This document shows, piece after piece, positions 26,575 to 34,975 of a DNA stretch of 64,000 nucleotides (positions are counted from its first letter, which is position 1; each line of letters starts with the position of its first letter). The notes below the pieces were generated by a model. It was not told where the DNA came from and ran no database searches. It saw only the letters and a list, made by a program, of their open reading frames with translations. A program made the position numbers and the translations under genes. Origin of the DNA: Chloroflexota bacterium (GTDB taxonomy: Bacteria; Chloroflexota; UBA6077; FW602-bin22; CADDYW01); NCBI GenBank assembly GCA_021324795.1, contig JAJPIK010000054.1:1-64000 (forward strand), written 5' to 3'.

Positions 26575-28203
26575 CTACTCAACGTAGTTATCAGGCAAAT
26601 CATTTTCGAAGAGTACAGCGTCGCCGGGTCGCAGCAACGTTCGCAAGTGATCTGTCGCCTCGGCAAGGCTTCGCGTGACGATGAGACGGTCCTTGGCAAA
26701 GCCTGCTTCAACTAATCCCTCGGCGATCGCTCGGGTCTGTCGAGGTCCAATCAAAATAACTCCTTCACATACGCTCGCCGCTTGCCGACCCAACTCGCGG
26801 TGAGCGGCATCCTGCACGTCCGCGAGCTCGACCATCCCCGGCGTCACTAGAAACCGACGTCCTCCTTGGAAAGTCGCGAGCGTCTCGAGTGCAGCCGCTG
26901 CACCCCGGGGATTCGAGTTGTAGGTATCATCGATCACGACCACGCCGTTGTCGTTCGGCAAGAGCTGCAGTCGGTGCTCCACCGGGGTGAGCCGTGGAAT
27001 CGCCGCGACCAGATCATCAAAAGAGAGCCCGCAGGCGAGGGCGGCGCAGCCGGCGCAGAGCACGTTCGCGACGTTGTGTCGCCCAAGCAGAACTGTCGTC
27101 ACCGGTGCGCGCTGGCCATCAGCCGAACAAAGCACGAAATCGAGGCCGTGGGACGTTAGCGTCACGTCTTCAGCCCAGAGCTGTCGTTGGTCGGCAGGAG
27201 GGCCACCGGCGAATACCCAACGGCATTTCGCGCCCGGAGCAAGCTCGCGACAGATTGCATCGTCACCGTTGAAGATCGCCAAGCCATCGGGAGGCAACGA
27301 TTCAACGATCTCGAATTCGGCCTTACGAACGTTCTCCATTGAGCCGAAGCGCTCGAGGTGTTCTGGTCCAACCGTGGTGAGAATCCCGATCGTTGGCTGA
27401 ACCAGCCGCGCGAGCTGCCTGATTTCGCCCCGTTGGTACGCCCCCAGCTCGGCAATAAAGAATCGATGGTTAGGGTGCAATTGCTCGCGAATCACCCGGC
27501 ACAATCCCATCGGTGTATTGAAGCTCCGAGGAGTTGCCAGCGTTGGCTGGCGGGTCGCAAGAATCTGAGCCAAGATTATCTTTGTGCTCGTCTTGCCATA
27601 ACTACCGGCTACGCCGACGACGATCGGATGGTGCTTCCGAAGCACTGCCCGTGCCGAGCCGAGGTAGTAGGCACGGAATCCCGCTTCGACGGGATAGAGG
27701 AGCAGATTGGCCAGCGACACCAGCGGCCAGCAAAGCAACCCGGCGACGAATAGTCCGGCCGCCCCACCAGCCAGTAACGGAACACCAATTCGACCGGCCG
27801 CGTGATAAAGGCCGCTACCTACAAGACCGCCAACGGCCGCTTCACAAACGATCCAGCCAGCGAACAGCCGGCGGGCTCGTGCGGTTAGAACCAGTGGCTT
27901 TTTCGCCTCGGCCATTCTCGCTCGCAGCGTTTGGCGCACACCCAACCCCGTTCCGACCGCCCAGACGAGTGCCCAAACGAAAATCACTCCCGTAAAAGCA
28001 GCGAGCGACGTCAGCACTGCGCCGAGCAGCAGAGGCCAATCGAGCGCCACCGGGGCGTGGCGGAGAAGCCAACGCCAAAAACGGGCGGTTTGGTATTCCT
28101 CGAGCTGCAGAATGTGCAAAGAGCGTAAGCCGAGAAGAATGAGTGGACGCCCCCAAGCGAAGACGAAAAGGACCGTCGCGACAATTGGGAGATACGCGAT
28201 CAT
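26575..28203 (-). CDS. murF: Membrane-anchored MurF-like Mur ligase
   Basis: Mur ligase, 542 residues, related to MurF, which joins D-Ala-D-Ala to the UDP-MurNAc tripeptide. The ATP loop is GVAGSYGKTSTK, with the later segments EMGAYQRGEIRQL-like (FIAELGAYQRGEI), GPEHLERFGSMENV, FNGDDA and VVIDDTYNSNP. Unlike classical MurF, residues 1-175 form a membrane region with about four or five helices in place of the usual uridine-binding domain. Its ATG overlaps the stop of the hydrolase gene by 1 nt (TGATG), so they are coupled; ddl follows. The exact substrate could differ from that of standard MurF. Confidence 0.85.
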   Translation of the reverse strand: MIAYLPIVATVLFVFAWGRPLILLGLRSLHILQLEEYQTARFWRWLLRHAPVALDWPLLLGAVLTSLAAFTGVIFVWALVWAVGTGLGVRQTLRARMAEAKKPLVLTARARRLFAGWIVCEAAVGGLVGSGLYHAAGRIGVPLLAGGAAGLFVAGLLCWPLVSLANLLLYPVEAGFRAYYLGSARAVLRKHHPIVVGVAGSYGKTSTKIILAQILATRQPTLATPRSFNTPMGLCRVIREQLHPNHRFFIAELGAYQRGEIRQLARLVQPTIGILTTVGPEHLERFGSMENVRKAEFEIVESLPPDGLAIFNGDDAICRELAPGAKCRWVFAGGPPADQRQLWAEDVTLTSHGLDFVLCSADGQRAPVTTVLLGRHNVANVLCAGCAALACGLSFDDLVAAIPRLTPVEHRLQLLPNDNGVVVIDDTYNSNPRGAAAALETLATFQGGRRFLVTPGMVELADVQDAAHRELGRQAASVCEGVILIGPRQTRAIAEGLVEAGFAKDRLIVTRSLAEATDHLRTLLRPGDAVLFENDLPDNYVE

Positions 28204-29012
28204 CAGTGCTCGATAAAGTGTGCGACGACTCGGCAGAACTGATCAAGCCGGTCGAGATAGGCGAAGTGCCCCGCTCCTTCGAAAACGACCAAACCGGCGT
28301 CCGGGATGAGCTTTTCCATCAAGCGACCATCGGAAAGTGGTGTATCGGCATCCTGGTCGCCCCAAACGAGCAACGTCGGCACCTTGATCCGAGGAAGCAA
28401 CGTTCGCACATCCTCATTGACGACTTTCACCAACGTGGCGCGGATGATTGGATTCATGGCCGCGTTGTAATCGCTTGAACCAGCCATTTGGTAAACGCGA
28501 CGCATGATCGGTTTTCGGACGAGACGCAGGACCGGCAGCGCAAGAAGGCTCCGGGCAGCCTTGACGAAGGAGACGCGGGCGTAATAGCTTGGGCCACGTC
28601 GCGGGCGGATTCCCGCGCTGTCGACGAGGACGAGTTTCCGCACCAAGTCTGGTACTTGTGCCGCGACGATGAGTCCGACCTTGCCACCAAAGGAATGGCC
28701 AATTAAGGTGGCCGAGTTGATCCCAAGCTCGCGTAGGAATGACCTGAAAAACCGCGCGTAGTCGAACGAGCCCCACGGAACGGGCGGCGGCGAGGTACGC
28801 CCAAAACCGGGGAGATCTAGCGCGATGATCTGACACTGAGTAACCAGACGAGCCAGGATCGGGCCAAAGCTGGCGACTTCCCCCCCCCAACCGTGCAAGA
28901 AAACGACCGGTTCACCTTGACCACCAGTCACCCAGCGCGTTGAGATCCCCTCGATAACGCTCTCATGTTCCTGCAAGGTTGGCAGATCACGCAATTCCAT
29001 GCAGTCGCTCAA
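28203..29012 (-). CDS. Alpha/beta-hydrolase
   Basis: Alpha/beta-hydrolase-fold enzyme, 269 residues. It has the oxyanion region FLHGWGG, the nucleophile elbow GHSFGG, an Asp in VWGDQDADTP and a His in GAGHFAYLDR, so the triad is complete. Members act on esters, peptides or related bonds; the substrate cannot be told. Position as first gene of a cell-wall operon with the MurF-like ligase and ddl suggests a role linked to wall precursors, as inference only. The start is a TTG at 29012 or ATG at 29000. Confidence 0.85.
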   Translation of the reverse strand: MSDCMELRDLPTLQEHESVIEGISTRWVTGGQGEPVVFLHGWGGEVASFGPILARLVTQCQIIALDLPGFGRTSPPPVPWGSFDYARFFRSFLRELGINSATLIGHSFGGKVGLIVAAQVPDLVRKLVLVDSAGIRPRRGPSYYARVSFVKAARSLLALPVLRLVRKPIMRRVYQMAGSSDYNAAMNPIIRATLVKVVNEDVRTLLPRIKVPTLLVWGDQDADTPLSDGRLMEKLIPDAGLVVFEGAGHFAYLDRLDQFCRVVAHFIEH

Positions 29013-29050
29013 AACTCTCTCATTTCAAGTATACGCCACTCAGAGGAACG

Positions 29051-29119
29051 AAACCACGGAGGCACAAAGGATGCAGAGTTTTGTTCAACAATTTCGTGTT
29101 CATTGCACCTCCGCGGTTT
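29051..29119. repeat. Second dispersed repeat family, inverted copy
   Basis: Arms AAACCACGGAGG (29051-29062) and CCTCCGCGGTTT (29108-29119) pair at 11 of 12 positions. The sequence ACGGAGGCACAAAGG looks like the CACGGAGGCACAGAGG-type repeat widespread between genes of many bacteria. A weaker relative is at 16729-16745. Confidence 0.55.
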
Positions 29120-29208
29120 GGCCGTGTGAAATGCGCCTGCCATTTTAGCAGATCCTATCCTGACGGCACTAAAGCTGCAGCCAAGATACCTCGGGAGGCC
29201 CGGCTGGG

Positions 29209-29958
29209 GTGGAAACTTCGCGTCACGTTGCCTTGATCACCGGTTCCGGTCGCGGAATTGGGCGCGCAATTGCGCTGCGTTTAGCCGCCGACGGATTTGA
29301 TCTCGCGCTGCATTACAACCGCTCCCAAGGCAGCACCAGATCACTTGAGTCCGATGTGCAAGGCCAAGGCGTTCAGTCCGTGCTAGTGCCGGGCGACCTC
29401 TGCGATCCACAAACCCCGGAGCGACTGATCGCCGCGACACTTGCCCATTTTGGTCGCCTGGACGTCCTGGTGAATAACGCCGGAACCTACAGTTCAACCA
29501 AACTAGAGATGGTCACCCTGGCACTCTGGGAAGAGACGTTCACGCTCAACCTGCGCGCCGTCTTCTTCCTCTGTCAAGCCGCGGCGGAGCCTCTCCGGGC
29601 GCATGGCGATGGGGTGATCGTCAATCTTGCTTCCGACGGAGGCCTGACACCACAGCCGGGGTTCCCGGTCTCGGCTCCCTATGCGACATCCAAAGCTGGC
29701 GTGATTATGCTGACAAAGATCCTGGCGATCGAACTGGCCCCGACGATTCGGGTGAACGCGGTTGCGCCGGGAGTCATCGCTTCAAAGCGTCGGCCCATGC
29801 CGGCATCCACTTGCGAAAAGTACGCATCGCTGACACCACTCCGCCGGGTCGGTACCCCGAGCGACGTCGCCGAGGTGGTTGCATTTCTTGCCTCGGACGC
29901 GGCACGATTCATTACTGGCCAAATCCTGGCCGTCGATGGCGGCTTGGGGCTGCGCTAA
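29209..29958 (+). CDS. SDR-family oxidoreductase (FabG-like)
   Basis: Classical short-chain dehydrogenase/reductase, 249 residues. It has the NAD(P) motif TGSGRGIG, NNAG, the catalytic Ser region, YATSK (Tyr and Lys of the active site) and the C-terminal FLASDAARFITGQILAVDGG. Closest in pattern to 3-oxoacyl-ACP reductases, but no fatty-acid gene is near, and the substrate is open. GTG start with GGGAGG about 10 nt upstream. It precedes folE by 72 nt; a pteridine-reductase-like role is conceivable because of this position, but is inference. Confidence 0.85.
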   Translation: METSRHVALITGSGRGIGRAIALRLAADGFDLALHYNRSQGSTRSLESDVQGQGVQSVLVPGDLCDPQTPERLIAATLAHFGRLDVLVNNAGTYSSTKLEMVTLALWEETFTLNLRAVFFLCQAAAEPLRAHGDGVIVNLASDGGLTPQPGFPVSAPYATSKAGVIMLTKILAIELAPTIRVNAVAPGVIASKRRPMPASTCEKYASLTPLRRVGTPSDVAEVVAFLASDAARFITGQILAVDGGLGLR

Positions 29959-29975
29959 ACTTCCCCCCCAGTTGG

Positions 29976-30004
29976 CTTGCCAATCTCTAGGATCCCTTTT
30001 ACGA
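29976..30004 (+). promoter_or_regulatory. Candidate sigma-70 promoter of folE
   Basis: TTGCCA (29976-29981), 17-bp spacer, TACGAT (29999-30004). Predicted start near 30011, giving a leader of about 20 nt with GGGGGAGAG as ribosome-binding site. Confidence 0.5.
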
Positions 30005-30030
30005 TAAAGCTAGCCGAAGGGGGAGAGTAA

Positions 30031-30693
30031 ATGTCTTTCCACGAAACGTTTGACCGGTCAACCGTCGATGACGCGCTCGAAGGGTCCATGGACTTGCGAC
30101 GTCGGCAAGTGACCGACGAGCAGATGGAGAAATTTGAACACTACGTCGCCGAGATGTTTTCAGCTTTCGGGCTCGACCTGAATACGCCGGCCACCGTCGA
30201 CACGCCGCGACGCTTTGTTCGGGCCCTGTACGACGTGACCGAGGGCTATGAAGGCGATCCCAAATTGCTCAAGGTGTTCGACACCGAGTGTCAAGGTGGC
30301 CCGGATTGCCGGCTCAGCCAGATCGTCGAGGGGCCGATCCAGTTTTACGCCCTGTGCGAGCACCACGCCTTTCCCTTTCACGGACACGCTTACATCGGCT
30401 ACATTGCCCACGAGCATCTTATCGGCATTTCCAAGCTGACGCGGCTGGTGCGGCTTTTCGCCAAGCGGTTTACCGTTCAGGAGCGTCTCGGGCGTCAGAT
30501 CGCCGACACTCTGGACGTGGTGCTCGAGCCACATGGCGTCGCGGTCTATCTCGAAGCCTACCACTTGTGTACTCAGATGCGCGGGGTCCGCGAAACCGAA
30601 CCACTGACCCGAACTACGTTCTGGCGTGGTCAATACGACGAAAATCCGTCGCTGCGTACTGAGTTCTTGAACATGTGTGGGCTTCGCCAGTGA
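30031..30693 (+). CDS. folE: GTP cyclohydrolase I
   Basis: Converts GTP to 7,8-dihydroneopterin triphosphate, the first step of folate and pterin synthesis. The 220-residue product carries VDTPRRFVRALYDVTEGYEGDP, the zinc/active-site CEHHAFPFHG, HLIGISKLTRLVRLFAKRFTVQERL and CTQMRGVRE with the second zinc Cys. A clear GGGGGAGAG precedes the ATG. Its stop overlaps the next start by 4 nt (GTGA), coupling it to a RibD-like reductase. Confidence 0.95.
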   Translation: MSFHETFDRSTVDDALEGSMDLRRRQVTDEQMEKFEHYVAEMFSAFGLDLNTPATVDTPRRFVRALYDVTEGYEGDPKLLKVFDTECQGGPDCRLSQIVEGPIQFYALCEHHAFPFHGHAYIGYIAHEHLIGISKLTRLVRLFAKRFTVQERLGRQIADTLDVVLEPHGVAVYLEAYHLCTQMRGVRETEPLTRTTFWRGQYDENPSLRTEFLNMCGLRQ

Positions 30694-31526
30694 CCGAGTT
30701 GAGCCCTTTCGAAACCCTGTACGACCATCCGCACGGCCACGACATTCCACTGCCAACGCCGCTCGATCAAATCTACGGTCGGTTTTCCCTGCCGAAAGTC
30801 GTGGACCGGACATACGTGATCAGCAACTTTGTGACGACGTTGGATGGCGTCGTGTCACTGAATGCCCCCGGGCAATCTGGTGGCAGCGAGATCAGTGGCA
30901 ACAATCAGCACGATCGTCTACTAATGGGGATCCTCCGCGCCGTCGCCGATTCAGTAGTCGTTGGCGCGGGGACGCTCCGGGCGGTACCACGTCATGTCTG
31001 GACGTCCGAGCACATTTATCCAGCGCTTGTCCCCGCTTATCGTCAGCTCCGCCATTGGCTCGGCAAGGCGGAAGCGCCACTCAACGTCATCGTATCGGGG
31101 AGCGGTGAGGTCGATCTCCGACTACCCGTCTTCCAAACGCCCAAGATAGCTACGCTGATCGTTACCACGAAGCGGGGGGATCACTTGCTTCACCGGCACG
31201 AGATTCCGCCATCGGTAGGGATCGTTAGCGACGGCGCGGAAAATGCTGTCACGCCGACGGCGGTTCTCAAAGCGATCGAAAAGGCCATCGGTCGGGGGGT
31301 GGTTCTCATCGAAGGCGGTCCCCATCTGCTAGGAGACTTCCTGGCAGATCGCGTACTCGATGAGCTTTTTCTGACCTTAGCACCTCAGATCGCCGGGCGG
31401 GATCACACAGTCGAGCGACCGGGCCTGGTCAGTGGACATTGCTTTGCGCCTGGTGATCCACGGTGGTTGAAGTTGACCGACGTTCGGCGCGCCAACGACC
31501 ATCTCTTTCTGCGCTACCAGATCTAA
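30690..31526 (+). CDS. RibD C-terminal-domain (dihydrofolate-reductase-like) reductase
   Basis: NAD(P)H-dependent reductase of the RibD-C/DHFR superfamily, 278 residues from GTG 30690. Typical segments are VISNFVTTLDGVVSLN, DRLLMGILRAVADSVVVGAGTLR and VLIEGGPHLLGDFLADRVLDELFLTLAPQIAGRD. No deaminase domain is present, so it is not a full RibD. Coupling to folE by a 4-nt overlap suggests reduction of a pterin or folate intermediate, perhaps as a substitute dihydrofolate reductase; riboflavin synthesis is the alternative. A longer reading from GTG 30675 would overlap folE by 19 nt. Confidence 0.85.
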   Translation: MTELSPFETLYDHPHGHDIPLPTPLDQIYGRFSLPKVVDRTYVISNFVTTLDGVVSLNAPGQSGGSEISGNNQHDRLLMGILRAVADSVVVGAGTLRAVPRHVWTSEHIYPALVPAYRQLRHWLGKAEAPLNVIVSGSGEVDLRLPVFQTPKIATLIVTTKRGDHLLHRHEIPPSVGIVSDGAENAVTPTAVLKAIEKAIGRGVVLIEGGPHLLGDFLADRVLDELFLTLAPQIAGRDHTVERPGLVSGHCFAPGDPRWLKLTDVRRANDHLFLRYQI

Positions 31527-31528
31527 TC

Positions 31529-31612
31529 TGTTATGCTGAGGCGGCAGGAAGCGACGAAGAATCTCTTCAGGGAGAGAAGATTCTTCGCTTCCGCTCGTCG
31601 CACAGAATCACA
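31529..31612. repeat. Dispersed palindromic repeat (full copy) after the RibD-like gene
   Basis: It starts 3 nt after the stop codon. It shares GAAGCGACGAAGAATCTC (31549-31566) and the matching right arm GATTCTTCGCTTCC with the copy at 2047-2129, and has the same outer TGT...ACA ends. The position suggests use as a terminator. Confidence 0.75.
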
Positions 31613-31658
31613 CTCCTACCGAAGGGCGACGGGAGTATTTTGAAGGAGGCTTTCGTCA

Positions 31659-32426
31659 ATGAGTCTTACTGGGCAGGTCGCCGTCGTCACCGGCTCATCA
31701 ACGGGAATTGGCCGAGCGATCGCGCTCCGTCTCGCGCAAGATGGAGCCGACATTTGTATCAATTACGTGCATCACGCCGAGGATGCCAATGCGGTTCAAG
31801 CGGAAATTAAGCAAACAGGAAGACGAGCGATCGTGGTCTGTGCTGACGTCTCCCAGGTGCCCCAGGCTCGCCAGCTCATCGCCGAGGCCGTCGCTCAGCT
31901 CGGCGGGATCGACATTCTCGTGAACAATGCCGGTATCGAAGTGATCCAGCCATTTCTCGAGGTTACCGAAGAAAACTATGATCGGGTTCTCGCGGTCAAT
32001 CTCAAGGGGGCATTCTTCTGCACTCAGGCTGCGGCCCAACAGATGGTCCGTCAAGGACGGGGTGGCCGGATTATCAACATTTCGTCGGTCCACGAGGATT
32101 TGGCAATGCCGGGCAATGCGCCGTACTGCGCGTCGAAAGGTGGCATGCGGATGATGATGCGCACGGTCGCCCTCGAACTTGCGAAGCACAATATCACAGT
32201 GAATGACGTCGGGCCCGGGGCCATCGCGACGCCGATCAACCGAAAAACGCTCGAGAATCCGCAACTGCTAGCGGCGCTCAAGGCAGAGATTCCGCTTGGC
32301 CGCATTGGCAGCCCCGAAGACGTGGCAGGAGTCGTCTCTTTCCTAGCTTCGCCCGAAGCAGCATACGTAACCGGCAGTACCTACTTCATCGATGGCGGGC
32401 TGATGCGGCAAACCGGAGCACTTTAG
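31659..32426 (+). CDS. SDR-family oxidoreductase (glucose 1-dehydrogenase-like)
   Basis: Classical SDR, 255 residues, with TGSSTGIG, NNAG, Ser in NISSVHED, YCASKGG (Tyr and Lys) and a C-terminal GSTYFIDGG. The segments NISSVHEDLAMPGNAPYCASKGG and the MMMRTVALELA helix are typical of proteins annotated as glucose 1-dehydrogenase, so an aldose oxidation role is plausible. AAGGAGG lies 9 nt before the ATG. It stands alone between a repeat element and the tRNA-Gln promoter. Confidence 0.87.
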   Translation: MSLTGQVAVVTGSSTGIGRAIALRLAQDGADICINYVHHAEDANAVQAEIKQTGRRAIVVCADVSQVPQARQLIAEAVAQLGGIDILVNNAGIEVIQPFLEVTEENYDRVLAVNLKGAFFCTQAAAQQMVRQGRGGRIINISSVHEDLAMPGNAPYCASKGGMRMMMRTVALELAKHNITVNDVGPGAIATPINRKTLENPQLLAALKAEIPLGRIGSPEDVAGVVSFLASPEAAYVTGSTYFIDGGLMRQTGAL

Positions 32427-32457
32427 CAAGCGAAAAATCAAGCAGTCTTTCGCCACC

Positions 32458-32486
32458 TTGACGTGTGCAGGCATTTGTGCTAAGAT
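32458..32486 (+). promoter_or_regulatory. Strong promoter of tRNA-Gln
   Basis: TTGACG (32458-32463), a 17-bp spacer and TAAGAT (32481-32486) with an extended TGC before it. Expected start near 32493, about 11 nt before the mature tRNA. Almost the same layout is used for rho. Confidence 0.75.
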
Positions 32487-32503
32487 ACTAACACCTAACG
32501 CGA

Positions 32504-32577
32504 TGCCGAGTGGTGTAACGGTAACACAGCAGACTTTGGATCTGTTGTTCCAGGTTCGAATCCTGGCTCGGCAGCCA
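32504..32577 (+). tRNA. tRNA-Gln (anticodon UUG), CCA encoded
   Basis: Cloverleaf read by eye: acceptor arms TGCCGAG and CTCGGCA pair at all 7 positions; D arm GTGT/ACAC; anticodon stem GCAGA/TCTGT around the loop CTTTGGA with anticodon TTG at 32536-32538; T arm CCAGG/CCTGG with loop TTCGAAT. The discriminator G is followed by an encoded CCA (32575-32577). Confidence 0.95.
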
Positions 32578-32781
32578 ACAACGTGGCGTGCCTGGGAAAA
32601 TGTTACGCACGACACGTGCTGCGGTTTCTCTCAAGATCAACATTCCTCTTCTATAAGCAGTTCGAGCCATTATCTGGTAACGGTCGTGGAGCGAACGGCT
32701 AACGCAAAGCCATGCGGCGTCTAGCGATTTGATACCGAGGCGCTGGTTGCAATTCTGCGAAGACATGGAACACGAGGTACA

Positions 32782-33615
32782 GTGAGTCAGCCGAAAGGGG
32801 ATTCTCCTGATCAACCAGCGTACGACCTATCGTCTGCTGAGCTCTCCGCCCGAATTCATGAGCTCGAAATCGAGCTCGTTGCATGCCGTGCCGACCTGGC
32901 AACTTGGCAGCAGCGTTGCCAGGAAATCGTGAGAATCGTCTCTCACGATTTACGCGGGCCCCTCACGCTCATCTCCGGGTACACTCAGAGCCTCCTGGCG
33001 CGCATGCCCGACGATGGAACCGATGATCGAGCGGCATTGTTGGCGACTGCTCAGGCGACCTATCGTCTCGAGAAGATGATCGGCCAGATCGTCGATCATA
33101 CTCGTCTTGATGCCAACCTCCTGGATTTGCGTTTCAATCCCGTCGACCTTGGGCTGCTTCTGAACGACGTCGTACGCAAGGCAGGTCGTCGTCATAACTC
33201 CCGCGACATCAAACTCGAGAGACCCCATCACTTACCTTTAGTCTGGAGTGACCAGAGACGGATTTCCCAGATCATTGGATCGCTCATCTCAAACGCCGTG
33301 AACTATTCTGACGAATCTACTCCGGTCTTGGTAAGCGTCACCACCGCCGATGAGCGCCTCGTCCTTCGCGTCGCCGATCATGGAGTTGGCATCACCGCCG
33401 ATGAAATGCCACATCTTTTTGAAAAGTATTATCGGCCAGAACGTCTGCGTCACCTGCGCCGCGAAGGACTCGGCTTGAGTCTAGCCATCGCCAGGGCCAT
33501 TGCCGATAACTTGGGAGCTAGTCTCTGGGCGGAGAGTCCCGGCGCGGAACGCGGTGCGACCTTCTACCTGTCGCTTCCCCTTACTGCCCCGGCCGATTTG
33601 GAGGATGAAGAGTGA
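32782..33615 (+). CDS. Soluble sensor histidine kinase
   Basis: Histidine kinase without a membrane segment, 277 residues. A short N-terminal coiled coil (about 14-45) leads into the H-box RIVSHDLRGPLTLISGYTQSL, then N-box IIGSLISNAVNYSDE, G1 DHGVGI, F-box-like HLFEKYYRPE and G2 EGLGLSLAIA. The lack of an input domain means it must receive its signal through a partner or by dimer contacts. No response regulator gene is next to it. GTG start preceded by GAGGTAC. Confidence 0.9.
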   Translation: MSQPKGDSPDQPAYDLSSAELSARIHELEIELVACRADLATWQQRCQEIVRIVSHDLRGPLTLISGYTQSLLARMPDDGTDDRAALLATAQATYRLEKMIGQIVDHTRLDANLLDLRFNPVDLGLLLNDVVRKAGRRHNSRDIKLERPHHLPLVWSDQRRISQIIGSLISNAVNYSDESTPVLVSVTTADERLVLRVADHGVGITADEMPHLFEKYYRPERLRHLRREGLGLSLAIARAIADNLGASLWAESPGAERGATFYLSLPLTAPADLEDEE

Positions 33616-33774
33616 GTCAAACTCCCATGATGTACAACCTCTCCTCGCTCTTCCACCTCCCCATACCGCGGTAAAACCGCGCAGATTGGCCGGATCTATT
33701 CTCGACATAAGTGCAGAATTCGACGATTTGCATTAAAATCTAACGCCAGCCGTGCCAAACCCCTGGTCGTGCGG

Positions 33775-33780
33775 TATAAT
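33775..33780 (+). promoter_or_regulatory. Consensus -10 hexamer before the histidine-rich membrane protein gene
   Basis: A perfect TATAAT about 65 nt upstream of the ATG at 33846; no recognisable -35. It lies within a 230-nt gap that otherwise shows nothing. Confidence 0.4.
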
Positions 33781-33845
33781 GGTGGTCAGTTCGACTGCTT
33801 TTCGCTAGGCTTAGTCTCAACTTGAGGGAAGGAGGATCGTGCGAA

Positions 33846-34892
33846 ATGTACGCCGAGAGAACGTGGTTGGGAAGCGGAGCCGCTTCTGGCTGGCAAATGC
33901 CATGGTTGCTCAACAAGCGATGGGATCTCACGTACATCAGCCTGAGCGCAATTCTAGTACCCATTCCCCTTCTCTTGTTTTACCGATTTAACGTTCCCTC
34001 TCCGGTCATCGATATTCTGGTGGCTTTGATCGTCGGCGGTCCACATATGACGTCTACCTACACCTTGACGTTCATGGATCGCAACTTCACCCGACGCTAT
34101 CCTGTCTACGTCGCTCTTGCTTTCGCGCTGCCGATTCTTGTTACCATCCTCGGGATGCTGGACCTCCGTCTTCTCCTGACGCTTTTCATGATGTGGGCTT
34201 CAGTGCATGTGCTTCATCAGATTGCCTACATCACTGATTGTTATCGTACCAAGGGCAACGAGATGCACAATCTCGTCAGTCGAGCGATCGATTACGGCGT
34301 CATTTTCACTAGCCTCTATCCATTCGCAATCGTGAAGCTCGTTCACAATCAATTCAGAATCAGTGATACCGATATCACCATCCCGTTCCTGATCAATCAG
34401 GATTGGCTCATCTACTTTTTCAATGCTTTGTTCTTCTTCTTCGTCGCCCTGTATCTTGGTAAGACATATTGGGAATATCAGCAGCACCGCGCGAACTTTC
34501 CCAAGACGCTGCTCATCATCATCACCGCCACGATTTCCTACCTTATCCCAAGCAGCCACAATTTGGACGTGGCTTTCCAGGGAATGAACGTTTGGCATTC
34601 TTTCCAGTACCTCGGACTAACCTGGTACCTGAACCGACTGCGCCAAGAGCACGGCGAGATCACCAGTCCAGTCGTCAAGCGGATTTCCGGGACGCAACGT
34701 GGTCCGCTATTCTACCTCTTCAACGTCGGACTGACCTTGGCCGCGGGCGTCATGGTCATCGTTCTCAACGTCGTCCTTCGTCTGCCGTGGATCCAAAGCT
34801 ACTACATCGTGATTCTTTCGTGCCTGCTCATCCACTATTACTTTGATCACTTCATGTTCGTGCGAGTGAACGACCTGGTCCGGGGACCGTAG
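33846..34892 (+). CDS. Polytopic membrane protein with conserved-looking histidines, unknown function
   Basis: A 348-residue protein with about eight or nine hydrophobic helices. I do not recognise the family. Histidines sit in or near membrane segments: His67 (GGPHMTST), His121 and His124 (WASVHVLHQ), His238 (SSHNLDVA), His251 (VWHSFQYLGLTW), His330 and His335 (IHYYFDHFMF). Paired His in and at the ends of helices are a hallmark of membrane di-metal oxygenases and of Brp/Blh-like carotenoid cleavers, so a metal enzyme is a possibility, not a conclusion. The ATG is chosen for AAGGAGGA 9 nt upstream. It is monocistronic as far as can be seen, 83 nt before the MoxR gene. Confidence 0.8.
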   Translation: MYAERTWLGSGAASGWQMPWLLNKRWDLTYISLSAILVPIPLLLFYRFNVPSPVIDILVALIVGGPHMTSTYTLTFMDRNFTRRYPVYVALAFALPILVTILGMLDLRLLLTLFMMWASVHVLHQIAYITDCYRTKGNEMHNLVSRAIDYGVIFTSLYPFAIVKLVHNQFRISDTDITIPFLINQDWLIYFFNALFFFFVALYLGKTYWEYQQHRANFPKTLLIIITATISYLIPSSHNLDVAFQGMNVWHSFQYLGLTWYLNRLRQEHGEITSPVVKRISGTQRGPLFYLFNVGLTLAAGVMVIVLNVVLRLPWIQSYYIVILSCLLIHYYFDHFMFVRVNDLVRGP

Positions 34893-34975
34893 TATGTACG
34901 GCAGTGGCGTGATAACATGGCATCCGAATTGCCCTAGGCCCACTAGGAAGCTTTGGGGAAAGGCGGGCGCGAGCC

